Positions 1 through 7,336 are shown, counted from the first letter of the stretch. The stretch: DNA of 64,000 bases from Paenibacillus oralis (GCF_003863965.1 NZ_RRCN01000002.1:312569-376568); one strand, 5' to 3'. Translations and numbers: made by a program. Notes: generated from the sequence alone by a model not told the origin.

Positions 1-56
1 TTTCTTGGGAAAAGATTATTGATATTCTCGTTCCCTGACACTTTAGACATATCCAT
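1..56 (-). CDS. Hypothetical protein, N-terminus only
   Basis: An ATG at 56 with AGAGGTG about ten bases upstream opens a minus-strand frame that runs off the left edge (begins MDMSKVSGNENINN). Only 18 codons are inside the window, so no function can be assigned. Its good ribosome site is the reason to call it. Confidence 0.55.
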   Translation of the reverse strand, partial: MDMSKVSGNENINNLFPR

Positions 57-280
57 AATGATCGCACCTCTTTATTCTATATAATCCCAAAGAACTATCT
101 CGCATAATTTAATATACCAATAGTCTTAGGGCCGGAAAAGAGGTTGTGCATGAAATGTCCGAAGTTCTGTCTGAAATCGACCATTCGACAAAACTCCCTA
201 TATTGTGACATGTTATGATTTATTTAACTTGAGAGTTTTTGGAATATTCTATAAGTTTTTATTCCGTAATGTCGAGAAAA

Positions 281-311
281 AGGAAGAGACTGGTATGCCT
301 CTTCCTTTTGC
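281..311 (-). terminator. Intrinsic terminator after the GIY-YIG gene
   Basis: Inverted repeat AAGGAAGAG/CTCTTCCTT with a T-run on the minus strand, just past the stop codon at 323. Confidence 0.75.
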
Positions 312-322
312 TTCTTGACTTG

Positions 323-1159
323 TTATAAGAGCATTTGTTCCTGACGAATAACCATATCATTGAATTTTTCTTTTAAATAATCGATCGTAATTTTGGGCTT
401 GGAGATATTAAAAACTTTGTGGCCTTCAAACTCATACTTACTAATCCACCACGCCTCCATACTATTTAAGTATTGCTGGTTTTGAAGGTCATTCCATCTT
501 TTGTCTCGGTAAATTTCTGACAGGACGCTGAAACTCAAATCATTAATATGACCTTTCTTTCCTTCTTTTACGTGCTCCTGCCAACGAAAGAAGGGCATAT
601 ACCGAGTTTGGCCAATGTAATAATGGTCTTCGGCGCGATTATATATTAGGTAGATGTATCCAAAAATATCGCCATTATTGCCTTCTTCTTTGATTTGGAA
701 TTCTCCTTCATCGCTCTTCTGGCTCCGCTTATAATGAATTTCGCAGTCCGTAGTACAAAAATATGCCGTTTGCTCTAAGTCAGTAAAGACTGAATCCCGG
801 GATTCGTAATAATGGCCATCACCAATGTAAGCCCGAGGAAACTCGCTTGCTTTTCCTTTGACGGGCTTCGTACACCAAAAGCAGAAGGTATCGATTTGTG
901 CGTAAAAACGATCATACCAATATTTTTCACTATCCATGACAATAGCGTAAATCCCATTCTTCTTTTTCGGTTTGGCGAATTTCAATTCGGTAGAGGTGTT
1001 CGTACAGAACCTATCCAATACTTTTTGCTTAGCCTCATCACGTCCTCCTGTTATATCCGATAGATAGAATTCATCCAGAAGAGTCCCTTTCTCACCTCCG
1101 TCACGCTCGAAAGAATAATCATATACGCGTACCCAATAATAGGTGTTGGTTGTATTCAT
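323..1159 (-). CDS. GIY-YIG domain protein with treble-clef-like cysteines
   Basis: 278 aa from the ATG at 1159, chosen over an upstream in-frame ATG at 1300 because GGAGGGAG lies just ahead of it. The C-terminal third holds a GIY-YIG nuclease signature: GYIYLIYN, then YYIGQT and the conserved Arg in a downstream RWQEH segment. The middle has paired cysteines (CFWC, then CTTDC), suggesting a zinc site. The family includes homing, repair and mobile-element nucleases; the substrate is not evident. A terminator follows. A Glu of the usual catalytic core is not obvious by eye, so activity is uncertain. Confidence 0.7.
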   Translation of the reverse strand: MNTTNTYYWVRVYDYSFERDGGEKGTLLDEFYLSDITGGRDEAKQKVLDRFCTNTSTELKFAKPKKKNGIYAIVMDSEKYWYDRFYAQIDTFCFWCTKPVKGKASEFPRAYIGDGHYYESRDSVFTDLEQTAYFCTTDCEIHYKRSQKSDEGEFQIKEEGNNGDIFGYIYLIYNRAEDHYYIGQTRYMPFFRWQEHVKEGKKGHINDLSFSVLSEIYRDKRWNDLQNQQYLNSMEAWWISKYEFEGHKVFNISKPKITIDYLKEKFNDMVIRQEQMLL

Positions 1160-1229
1160 TACTGCTCCCTCCTTTTTCACTATTCGTTGACAATGTAATG
1201 TTCTAAGAAAAAAAGCATCTCCTCCAATT

Positions 1230-1334
1230 TTAAGGCCGATGGGGGGATTCATAATGCAAAGGTGAACAACGCCTGTATAATGCAGCGGTTTCAGGCCCAA
1301 TTACTGCATCAATTGTTGTAGAAACAGTATTCAT
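1230..1334 (-). CDS. Small hypothetical protein (34 aa)
   Basis: ATG at 1334 sits seven bases after AAGGGGG, an excellent ribosome site, and opens a 34-codon frame (begins MNTVSTTIDAVIGPETAALY). It lies directly upstream of the GIY-YIG gene on the same strand. No homology is recognised; the ribosome site is the main support. Confidence 0.4.
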   Translation of the reverse strand: MNTVSTTIDAVIGPETAALYRRCSPLHYESPHRP

Positions 1335-1444
1335 AGAAAGTTCCCCCTTTCTCTCGACTGCAGCAGAAGGAGATGGAATGGATTTCAGGTGACTGATGAA
1401 ATCTTTGAACGAGAAGGATTAAAGAAAATCTTTTACTCCCATAT

Positions 1445-3574
1445 CTATACAACTCCATTCTCTTTTTTCTTGCGTTCTTCGTCGATCCAAAACCGGACAG
1501 GCTCAACGCCGTACCGCTTACACAATTCGATGAAGCCGGATTTACTGAGATAGAAGCAGACGCTGAAGTTCATATCTCTCCACGGATTCTTGACCACCCA
1601 TTCCATAGGATCAACTCGATCAAGGATGGAATTGCCGGAATACTGTTCTTCCTTTGCCCAGTGCTGGAGTACGTCTGGAAGGTCGCCTAATTCTATTCCG
1701 CACATTTTAGCCAGGGCGGCTGCCGTGGTAGGGCTAAACTTGGCGTAAAGTGAAGCTTTACTCCGATTAATATAGCAGTAATATTTGCTCGCCCAACCTT
1801 CCTGACCATTATGAAGGCGCAAACCGGTATCGTACGTCGATTCTGAAGAGTTGTATTTGCCTTTGTCCCCGGCTTTGCTAAAACGAAAAAGGATGTTTTC
1901 ATCGTCAGTGAACTCGTAGCCGAATCCATGCTTTTTATATCTCATGGACGGAGCCAGGAACTGGCCTTCGACGATGGCTTTATAAAGGTTCTCTTGGTTC
2001 GCTACGATGGCTTGCTCATACCAGTCGAACACTTCCTCCTTACGCCGCTCATATTCTTCGTGTGCCGCCCAGTTGATCTGCTTCGCCATGTTGTAGCGAG
2101 CGACCCAGCGCTGGTCAGCAATAACCTGTTCGGCTGTGCCGAACATCGTAGAGTCCATAGCCTGAATCTTTGCCGAGCTATGGAGAATAGCGTTTCTGTC
2201 ATAAAACCATACCTTTTGCTCCACAACGTCTTCCCGAATGAGGGCTATTTTGTCATCACCGACTTCGATGGTGCGGTAATCGCCTTTCAACTGCTTCAGT
2301 ACATCTTCTTGACGCTTGCTCCCAGTGAGTAATAACTTAATCTCGGTGCCATCATCCACCAGGTTCAGCATCTCGTCTTTTACCAAGTGTTTGTAGCGCT
2401 GCTCCAGCCAGTAGTGCTGCCCAGTAGGCACGAACTGCCACTCGTCCTTCATCTTCTCGAAAGTCACATCCGAAGACTTCAGCGCCGGGGCCTCCAGCAC
2501 TTTGTAGTTATCCATGACAGCCGGAAGGTGGGCGGCTCCTGCAACCAGAGCGTGCTGTACCTTCAGCATCTCTCCGGTATAGGAAAGCTGCGGAGTCTTA
2601 TAATTTTCCTTCCAGAACTTGCGCTCAATCTGGCTGAACATCATGGCAATCCATATCGTCTCGTCCGGATTGAGGTCGGCTATTTTCTGCAATGGATTGG
2701 CCTGAACATTGTATGGTGCCAAGGCGGTGGATTCCTGTTGCTCGATGTACGCCGATCTGCCGTCCTCAGACATGGCTATGCCCATAAGGTCGTAGGGGAA
2801 ATGGTAGCGCCAGTATCTGGAGGCGAAAGAGCGATCAGGCCGCCTAGACATATACTTCGCCAGCGGGTGGGGCTGCTTGTCGCGGTCGGTAAGAATGGAT
2901 AGCGTTCCGCCGTTTCTGATCGCAAAAATAAAGAAGGAGGAAGTCGCCAACGGATCACGAATCAGGTTCAGCGTGATACCAGACTTCTTTGTTTGCGTCA
3001 TGGACTTTATCAGGCTGTTGATGTTCCAGAACTCGAAAACTGTTTCATTATATACTGGCCTCCCTCCGTCAGGGTCGCCTTGAAGGAATTGATGGCACTC
3101 CAGAGCTTCGATGGCTCGCAGCGCATCTCGCCGTAGGAAGGCGAGGGAGTGAAGGTCGTTTGCCATATCGAAGGTTTCTTTATTGGTCACGCCGTAATGT
3201 GTCAGAGCGGCTATGACGCTGTCTCTGAACTCATTTTTGGCTTCGGACACTGCTTCCGAATCTAAAATGTCCAGTAGCTCGCGGCACTTCTCCAGGTAAT
3301 CGACTAGGATGCGGTAGTCGTCAAGGATGGACTGCACGGTGAAATTCCGATTTTCCAAGTAGTCTCGGACGAAGTAGTCCAGCATCATCATCGTGGTGAT
3401 CTTTGTGGGGTCGATCCGAAGGGATTCCTTTAATTCATCATTGACACTTTTAATTTCCCATTCTCTGGATGTGAAAGTACCGTACTCCTTGGCAGGATCA
3501 ACGCCAGTAAGCTCTACCCATAAATCAAGAGCGCGGACTATGTTGTCAAGGTCCTCAAACTTCTCCTTGTTCAT
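1445..3574 (-). CDS. Large hypothetical protein (709 aa)
   Basis: Starts at ATG 3574 behind CAGGAGGG. I do not recognise a family. It appears mostly soluble and mixed in fold, with no signal peptide or membrane segment, no Walker motif and no cysteine clusters. Charged helical stretches near residues 60-130 and tryptophan-rich segments such as YWRYHFPYDLMG are visible. It is monocistronic or leads the small genes to its left. Confidence 0.85.
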   Translation of the reverse strand: MNKEKFEDLDNIVRALDLWVELTGVDPAKEYGTFTSREWEIKSVNDELKESLRIDPTKITTMMMLDYFVRDYLENRNFTVQSILDDYRILVDYLEKCRELLDILDSEAVSEAKNEFRDSVIAALTHYGVTNKETFDMANDLHSLAFLRRDALRAIEALECHQFLQGDPDGGRPVYNETVFEFWNINSLIKSMTQTKKSGITLNLIRDPLATSSFFIFAIRNGGTLSILTDRDKQPHPLAKYMSRRPDRSFASRYWRYHFPYDLMGIAMSEDGRSAYIEQQESTALAPYNVQANPLQKIADLNPDETIWIAMMFSQIERKFWKENYKTPQLSYTGEMLKVQHALVAGAAHLPAVMDNYKVLEAPALKSSDVTFEKMKDEWQFVPTGQHYWLEQRYKHLVKDEMLNLVDDGTEIKLLLTGSKRQEDVLKQLKGDYRTIEVGDDKIALIREDVVEQKVWFYDRNAILHSSAKIQAMDSTMFGTAEQVIADQRWVARYNMAKQINWAAHEEYERRKEEVFDWYEQAIVANQENLYKAIVEGQFLAPSMRYKKHGFGYEFTDDENILFRFSKAGDKGKYNSSESTYDTGLRLHNGQEGWASKYYCYINRSKASLYAKFSPTTAAALAKMCGIELGDLPDVLQHWAKEEQYSGNSILDRVDPMEWVVKNPWRDMNFSVCFYLSKSGFIELCKRYGVEPVRFWIDEERKKKENGVV

Positions 3575-3770
3575 ATAAATCCCTCCTGTAATCTTTGCTT
3601 GCTAATAAAAATGAGATGTTGACATCCCCTTTTTGGAACACCGTTTCACTAAGAATCAAATAGATTGTGTGGAGTTTTTTCGCCTGACGTCGCATTGAAA
3701 TTTTCATAGAATGGTTTGTTCAGTTTATCTGAAATTTCCAGTACGACATTTTCCCAGGTAAAGAGAGCAG

Positions 3771-3923
3771 TTAGTTTCCCTTGAGTTTGCCTTGATTTGG
3801 TGTCTTCATTTTCTCCATAGCTAGAATTTTTTGATTTAAAAATTGTATGAAATCATAGGCGGATTGGAGGTCATCATCGTGGAGATTTTTCACGATCGAT
3901 AGAAGTTCCATTTTTCTTACCAT
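3771..3923 (-). CDS. Small hypothetical helical protein (50 aa)
   Basis: ATG at 3923 with GGCGGGG upstream; encodes a short charged protein (MVRKMELLSIVKNLHDDDLQ...). The segment DDDLQSAYDFIQFLNQK resembles the short helices of small antitoxin-like or DUF2281-like proteins, but that is only a resemblance. Confidence 0.5.
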   Translation of the reverse strand: MVRKMELLSIVKNLHDDDLQSAYDFIQFLNQKILAMEKMKTPNQGKLKGN

Positions 3924-3998
3924 GATTTCTTCCCCGCCTTTTCCTTTTAATTATCTACCCTTGTGAAAATGGAAGCGAATTTTAGAGGACCCAATTTC

Positions 3999-4328
3999 TT
4001 ATTCGAAGAGCTTGAATCTGCAATCATCTTGGGTAATAGCTATCTTCCATACTTTATCTGCCGAGGAAAGTGAACTGAGAAATATACAGATCTCAGGATA
4101 GAATTTAGGTTTTCCCGTAAGGAAACGATCCTCTGGAATAACCCCCTCCTCAATTAATCTTTCACAGATCGCTCTAACGCTCTCTTCGCCGGCATGAAGG
4201 TGCTCCAAACATTTCAATTCAATTGTATTTAGAGCGTTATCCGCGTCTTGCTCTCTTATTTTAGAGACAGGTATTGGTTCATCAAATAACGTTGCTCCTT
4301 CGTATAAATCTATCTCTTTACGCGGCAT
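3999..4328 (-). CDS. Hypothetical protein (109 aa)
   Basis: ATG at 4328 follows TCGGAGGGA. A small acidic soluble protein with no recognised domain. Its C-terminal half (FYPEICIFLSSLSSADKVWK) looks like a compact alpha/beta fold. Confidence 0.7.
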   Translation of the reverse strand: MPRKEIDLYEGATLFDEPIPVSKIREQDADNALNTIELKCLEHLHAGEESVRAICERLIEEGVIPEDRFLTGKPKFYPEICIFLSSLSSADKVWKIAITQDDCRFKLFE

Positions 4329-4373
4329 TAAAGTATCCCTCCGACTAAGAACGGGTGCCTATGGGGTACCTGT

Positions 4374-4682
4374 TCACAATTTGAGTATCAGCTTTAGTAG
4401 ATAGTAAAATGTCCCAACATTAAGGCATAACAGGAGCGGAACACCAATTCTAAATGACCGGTGTTTTGTTTTATGATGGAACACATACATTCCACCTAAT
4501 ACCCCCAATGCACCGCCCAATAAGGCGAATCCAAATAGCCGCTTTTCCGGGACCCTCCATTCTGAATTTTGGGAGCGCTTTTTATCGACTCCCATGACGA
4601 TATAACCACCAAGGTTAACGATAAGATGGTAGACAATAAAAACAAGAAACCCACTTTGAACATTTGGGATATAATTATTCAA
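4374..4682 (-). CDS. DUF1294 family membrane protein
   Basis: 102 aa with the family pattern MGVDKKRSQ...WRVPEKRLF near residues 30-50, then LLGGALG and HHKTKH, flanked by three or four membrane segments. DUF1294 (YsdA-like) proteins are small inner-membrane proteins of unknown role. The start is TTG at 4682, preceded by AGAAAGGAT; a later start would remove the first membrane helix. A leader element lies upstream at 4803-4876. Confidence 0.85.
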   Translation of the reverse strand: MNNYIPNVQSGFLVFIVYHLIVNLGGYIVMGVDKKRSQNSEWRVPEKRLFGFALLGGALGVLGGMYVFHHKTKHRSFRIGVPLLLCLNVGTFYYLLKLILKL

Positions 4683-4698
4683 GTCAACGCAATCCTTT

Positions 4699-4788
4699 CT
4701 ATTTGTAGTTATGAACCATTAAGAATGAACCTACAAAACCGATCACAATTCCAGATAATCTTATATACTCGAACCAGATAAAGCACAC
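4699..4788 (-). CDS. Possible 29-aa membrane peptide
   Basis: A GTG-initiated frame (MCFIWFEYIRLSGIVIGF...) between the leader at 4803 and the DUF1294 gene. One hydrophobic helix is predicted, and AGAAGGA lies almost on top of the start. Position and hydrophobicity suggest a small peptide; evidence is thin. Confidence 0.25.
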   Translation of the reverse strand: MCFIWFEYIRLSGIVIGFVGSFLMVHNYK

Positions 4789-4802
4789 TCCTTCTTCAAT
4801 AG

Positions 4803-4876
4803 AAAAAGCACCGAAGACTGGCCGTTCGGCCAGTCCTGGTGCTTCCAGGTTTCAGTATTCGATTACCATAATTATA
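4803..4876 (-). promoter_or_regulatory. Leader element 1: promoter plus leader terminator
   Basis: Minus strand: TATAAT (4871-4876), then TAATCGAATAC, then a perfect hairpin of GAAGCACC...GGTGCTTTTT with inner stem ACTGGCC/GGCCAGT. It precedes the DUF1294 gene. Member of the dispersed family described in the findings. Confidence 0.8.
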
Positions 4877-5071
4877 CCGGAAGGCTCGGAAATACGGAAG
4901 GGTGCATTCTGATCTTTCGAACGGATTGCAAGCTTTTTTCGTTCATGATTGATCTTACATATCGATGATCAACGATTTCTTTTTCGCTATATTTTGAAGA
5001 AGCAATGCCATTATCGTAATGTACGTTCTTTACCAATGCCAATATGGCTTCATCGTTTCGTAATCAATTTA

Positions 5072-5143
5072 GGGGCCCTGTTGGAATTGAACCAATGTAT
5101 GGCCGGTTATGAGCCGTCTGCTTCGCCACTAAGCTAAAGGCCC
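5072..5143 (-). tRNA. tRNA-Met(CAT)
   Basis: Acceptor GGGCCTT/AGGGCCC and loop CTCATAA (anticodon CAT). CCA is not encoded, and one anticodon-stem mismatch is seen. With CAT it could also be a lysidine-type Ile2 tRNA; it lacks the initiator GGG/CCC stem. Confidence 0.8.
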
Positions 5144-5150
5144 TTAAATA

Positions 5151-5240
5151 TGGTGGGAATGGAGAGACTTGAACACCCACGAACTTTCGGTTCGTAGCTC
5201 CTCAAACGAACCATCGTTTTTACTTCCAATGGACGGAAAA
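5151..5240 (-). tRNA. Degenerate or atypical tRNA-like gene with long variable arm
   Basis: The 3' end ATTCCCACCA and a near-normal T-loop (TTCAAGT) are present. Upstream is an unusual perfect 7-bp stem GGTTCGT/ACGAACC around a 10-nt loop. No matching 5' acceptor strand or ordinary D-arm is seen. It could be a decayed Ser/Leu-type tRNA. The 5' boundary is approximate. Confidence 0.4.
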
Positions 5241-5248
5241 ACAATTTT

Positions 5249-5310
5249 GCGGAACGTCCGGCAGTGAACCGGATCATCGGAGTTACCGAATGCACTTTAT
5301 GAGCGTTCCG
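5249..5310 (-). tRNA. Compact tRNA-like gene with almost no D-arm
   Basis: 62 nt: perfect acceptor CGGAACG/CGTTCCG and perfect T-arm TCCGG/CCGGA with loop TTCACTG. The D-arm is replaced by a 9-nt mini-hairpin CATAAAGTG, and the central arm CATTCGG/CCGATG has a bulge and a short loop TAACT. It begins one base from tRNA-Gln. No clear anticodon can be assigned. Confidence 0.5.
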
Positions 5311-5311
5311 A

Positions 5312-5387
5312 TGGCAGGGGCATCCGGATTCGAACCGGAGATGCGGGAGTCAAAGTCCCGTGAATTAGGCCTCTATTCTATACCCCG
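5312..5387 (-). tRNA. tRNA-Gln(TTG)
   Basis: Loop CTTTGAC... with anticodon TTG in stem GGGA/TCCC, T-arm TCCGG TTCGAAT CCGGA, discriminator G and encoded CCA. The unpaired 1-72 position is typical of tRNA-Gln. Confidence 0.85.
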
Positions 5388-5391
5388 ATAT

Positions 5392-5468
5392 TGGCAGGGA
5401 GCGTGGGTATCGAACCCACCACAATCTGCTTTGGAGGCAGACTCGCCGGCCAAGGAACATGGCCCCCT
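5392..5468 (-). tRNA. tRNA-Trp(CCA)
   Basis: Anticodon arm TCTGC CTCCAAA GCAGA gives CCA. Acceptor AGGGGGC/GCTCCCT, G discriminator and CCA end match Bacillota tRNA-Trp. Confidence 0.88.
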
Positions 5469-5475
5469 AAATAGA

Positions 5476-5551
5476 TGGTGGAATCGAGAGGATTTGAACC
5501 TCTGACCTTCTGCTTGCAAAGCAACTGCTCTACCAATTGAGCTACGACCCC
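5476..5551 (-). tRNA. tRNA-Ala(TGC)
   Basis: Loop TTTGCAA gives anticodon TGC. Acceptor GGGGTCG/CGATTCC pairs with wobbles; T-arm GAGG TTCAAAT CCTC; CCA encoded. Confidence 0.88.
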
Positions 5552-5552
5552 A

Positions 5553-5628
5553 TGGCAGGGATAACAGGACTCGAACCTGCATTACACGCATTAACAGTGC
5601 GCTGCCTTACCAAATCGGCTATATCCCT
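5553..5628 (-). tRNA. tRNA-Asn(GTT)
   Basis: Anticodon arm GCGCA CTGTTAA TGCGT; acceptor AGGGATA/TATCCCT; G discriminator; CCA encoded. Confidence 0.88.
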
Positions 5629-5634
5629 AAATAT

Positions 5635-5713
5635 TGGTGCTGTCGATTGGACTTGAACCAACGACCTCTCGGTTATCAGCCGAGTGCTCTAACCAAGACT
5701 GAGCTACGACAGC
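5635..5713 (-). tRNA. tRNA-Ile(GAT)
   Basis: Anticodon arm CTCGG CTGATAA CCGAG; perfect acceptor GCTGTCG/CGACAGC; CCA encoded. The D-loop is slightly long, giving 79 nt. Confidence 0.88.
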
Positions 5714-5718
5714 ATGAT

Positions 5719-5795
5719 TGGCGGTCCGAAGGGGACTTGAACCCCTGACCTCTGCATTGACAATGCAGCATTCTAACCAACTGAACTATGGAACC
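5719..5795 (-). tRNA. tRNA-Asp(GTC)
   Basis: Anticodon arm CTGCA TTGTCAA TGCAG; acceptor GGTTCCA/TCGGACC with one mismatch; G discriminator; CCA encoded. Confidence 0.85.
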
Positions 5796-5797
5796 AA

Positions 5798-5880
5798 GAT
5801 GTAGCCATTGACGGGATTCAAAGCCACGAGCACTTGTTCGAAAGACAGGTGTTTTATTCCCTTTCACCACTACACTAATA
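5798..5880 (-). tRNA. Degenerate tRNA-like gene, anticodon TTC (Glu-type)
   Basis: A central arm CACCTGT CTTTCGA ACAAGTG would present anticodon TTC. The T-loop is abnormal (TTTGAAT), the acceptor pairs only partly (GTAG/CTAC), the D-arm is reduced and CCA is not encoded. A normal tRNA-Glu lies at 6653, so this looks like a decayed or divergent extra copy. Confidence 0.4.
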
Positions 5881-5888
5881 TTGAATTA

Positions 5889-5965
5889 TGGTCGGGATGA
5901 CCGGATTTGAACCGATGGCCTCTAGTACCCAAAACTAGCGTTCTACCAAGCTGAACTACATCCCG
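5889..5965 (-). tRNA. tRNA-Pro(TGG)
   Basis: Anticodon arm CTAGT TTTGGGT ACTAG; perfect acceptor CGGGATG/CATCCCG; CCA encoded. Confidence 0.88.
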
Positions 5966-5968
5966 TAA

Positions 5969-6053
5969 TGGTGGGAAAGGACGGATTCGAACCGCCGAAC
6001 CCGAAGGGGGCTGATTTACAGTCAGCTGCGTTTATCCTCTTCGCTACTCTCCC
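5969..6053 (-). tRNA. tRNA-Tyr(GTA)
   Basis: Anticodon arm GCTGA CTGTAAA TCAGC, long variable arm CCCCTTCGGG, acceptor GGGAGAG/CTTTCCC, CCA encoded; 85 nt as usual for bacterial Tyr. Confidence 0.88.
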
Positions 6054-6058
6054 ATATT

Positions 6059-6134
6059 TGGTGCCGGCGGAAGGAGTTGAACCTTCAACCTACTGATTAA
6101 AAGTCAGTTGCTCTACCGATTGAGCTACGCCAAC
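6059..6134 (-). tRNA. tRNA-Lys(TTT)
   Basis: Anticodon arm ACTGA CTTTTAA TCAGT; acceptor GTTGGCG/CGCCGGC; CCA encoded. Confidence 0.88.
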
Positions 6135-6148
6135 ATGTATACAAAGTA

Positions 6149-6205
6149 AATCCTTCTTGAAGCGGGTTTATCTCCCTTAGATCTTTTTTAAAGCTAATAA
6201 ACCCG
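6149..6205. repeat. Inverted repeat in the gap of the tRNA array
   Basis: The 118-nt gap between tRNA-Lys and tRNA-Leu holds a perfect 9-bp inverted repeat CGGGTTTAT/ATAAACCCG around a 25-nt loop. It has no U-run and no tRNA features, so it may be a processing or spacer hairpin. Confidence 0.5.
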
Positions 6206-6252
6206 AACTAATTACCGACTCACACTCCGCGAAACTTTAAAATTCTAGTTTA

Positions 6253-6341
6253 TGGTGCGGCCAGTGGGACTTGAACCCACAGGTGAGCTTTCACTGCACG
6301 AGCTTCTGATGCCCGCATGTCTGCCATTCCATCATAGCCGC
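6253..6341 (-). tRNA. tRNA-Leu(CAG)
   Basis: Anticodon arm CGGGC ATCAGAA GCTCG; long variable arm; acceptor GCGGCTA/TGGCCGC; CCA encoded; 89 nt. Confidence 0.85.
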
Positions 6342-6342
6342 G

Positions 6343-6416
6343 TGGCCCCCCTCCAGGACTCGAACCTGGGATCGCGGCTTCAAAGACCTCAGCCTTACCA
6401 ACTTGGCTAAGAGGCA
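6343..6416 (-). tRNA. Probable second tRNA-Gln(TTG), imperfect acceptor
   Basis: The loop CTTTGAA gives TTG, and the T-arm CCAGG TTCGAGT CCTGG is perfect. The acceptor TGCCTCT/AGGGGGG has mismatches and leaves no separate discriminator before CCA. Possibly damaged. Confidence 0.6.
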
Positions 6417-6419
6417 ATT

Positions 6420-6495
6420 TGGGGAGATCAACCGGAATCGAACCGGTGATAACAGGGCCACAACCCGTCGCGTTGGCCATTTCGCCAAGACCTCC
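6420..6495 (-). tRNA. tRNA-His(GTG)
   Basis: Anticodon arm ACGGG TTGTGGC CCTGT, C discriminator and an extra 5' G opposite it, the hallmark of tRNA-His; CCA encoded. Confidence 0.86.
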
Positions 6496-6496
6496 A

Positions 6497-6572
6497 TGGT
6501 GGTTGGAGCCGGGATCGAACCGACGACGCATGGTTCTTCAGACCATCGCTCTTCCAACTGAGCTACCCAACC
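6497..6572 (-). tRNA. tRNA-Phe(GAA)
   Basis: Anticodon arm ATGGT CTGAAGA ACCAT; acceptor GGTTGGG/TCCAACC; CCA encoded. Confidence 0.88.
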
Positions 6573-6574
6573 AT

Positions 6575-6648
6575 TGGAGCGGAATACGGGAATCGAACTC
6601 GTACTGAATGCTTGGAAGGCACTCGTTCTACCCTTAAACTAATTCCGC
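6575..6648 (-). tRNA. tRNA-Gly(TCC)
   Basis: Anticodon arm AGTGC CTTCCAA GCATT; acceptor GCGGAAT/ATTCCGC; T discriminator; CCA encoded. Confidence 0.88.
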
Positions 6649-6652
6649 AAGA

Positions 6653-6730
6653 TGGTGACGCATGCCGGATTTGAACCGAGCGAATGTAGGATTGAAAGTC
6701 CTGTGGCTTAAACCGCTTGCCCAATGCGCC
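6653..6730 (-). tRNA. tRNA-Glu(TTC)
   Basis: Loop CTTTCAA gives TTC; acceptor GGCGCAT/ATGCGTC; CCA encoded; one T-stem mismatch. Confidence 0.82.
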
Positions 6731-6736
6731 GTTTAT

Positions 6737-6800
6737 TGGCGGACTGAACAGGTTTCACACCTTTTGTATAACGTCGCGTTACCAGCTTCGCTATCATTCG
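6737..6800 (-). tRNA. Compact tRNA-like gene lacking a normal T-arm
   Basis: 64 nt ending in CCA. It has a normal-looking D-arm (GCGAAGCTGGTAACGC) and a partly paired acceptor (GAATGA/TCAGTC), but only 28 nt between D-arm and acceptor where about 39 are expected; a hairpin AGGT/ACCT takes the T-arm position. It is the first tRNA-like unit after the upstream promoter. Confidence 0.4.
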
Positions 6801-6825
6801 TGTTCTGCCACCTCTCCAAAAAGGA

Positions 6826-6938
6826 AAAAGCTACTCATCCGCAGTGGTTCCATTTTAATTACTTGTCTGACCCGGCTCGACGGAAGAAAAAGACAAGCAC
6901 AAATGGGACCACATGCTCAGATGCAAGTAGCCTTTTAC
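6826..6938. repeat. Long imperfect inverted repeat beside the tRNA array
   Basis: Two arms of about 45 nt read AAAAGCTACTCATC...GTGGTTCCATTT...CTTGTCT and, inverted, AAAAGGCTACTTGCATC...GTGGTCCCATTT...CTTGTCT. The inner 8 bp pair perfectly. In a transcript from the promoter at 7308 this would be one large hairpin between the 75-aa gene and the tRNAs, a possible RNase III-type processing site. Confidence 0.6.
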
Positions 6939-6992
6939 GTACAAATTTATGGATCAACGGATTTTAGATTCAGAACGGTCCGTGATTCATAA

Positions 6993-7220
6993 TCACCTTA
7001 GCACCGTTCCTCCTCTCTTAAGGATTGAACGGACCAAACGTGGCACGTAAATGCTACTGATGATTGGCTGGAAATAAGTTATGAAATAAGTGCTAAACAG
7101 CCCTTTAATACCGTTATCGTGCCAAATATCCGCGTGCTTTTGATTGATCGATATCTCTTGATAACCAAAAGTCTGCTGATAAGGCTGCTCGCAGTGATTA
7201 TTAAATAACTGGTTTCTCAT
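6993..7220 (-). CDS. Hypothetical protein (75 aa) leading the tRNA transcript
   Basis: ATG at 7220 follows AAGGAAGGGAT. It lies between the promoter at 7308-7336 and the tRNA array, so tRNAs would be co-transcribed behind it. The sequence has no recognised domain; a hydrophobic patch (LFSTYFITYFQPIISSIYV) could be a membrane helix. Confidence 0.45.
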   Translation of the reverse strand: MRNQLFNNHCEQPYQQTFGYQEISINQKHADIWHDNGIKGLFSTYFITYFQPIISSIYVPRLVRSILKRGGTVLR

Positions 7221-7307
7221 AACTTATCCCTTCCTTTCTCCGTAGTTTTCGTACCGATAAATTTTTAAACTTTATCGCTTTAATGTTTTACCGCTTTATT
7301 GTGTATG

Positions 7308-7336
7308 AATATATCACAGGATATTATTGCTGTCAA
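7308..7336 (-). promoter_or_regulatory. Strong sigma-A promoter for the 75-aa gene and tRNA array
   Basis: Minus strand TTGACA (7331-7336), 17 nt, TATATT (7308-7313). No other promoter of this quality is seen ahead of the tRNAs. Confidence 0.8.

Noticed and set aside
5290..6607. Protein frames across the tRNA block on both strands
   Set aside because: They overlap well-folded tRNAs, and their residues (GASGFEPE, RWWNREDLNL, GSNHHG) are translations of conserved tRNA T-arms.
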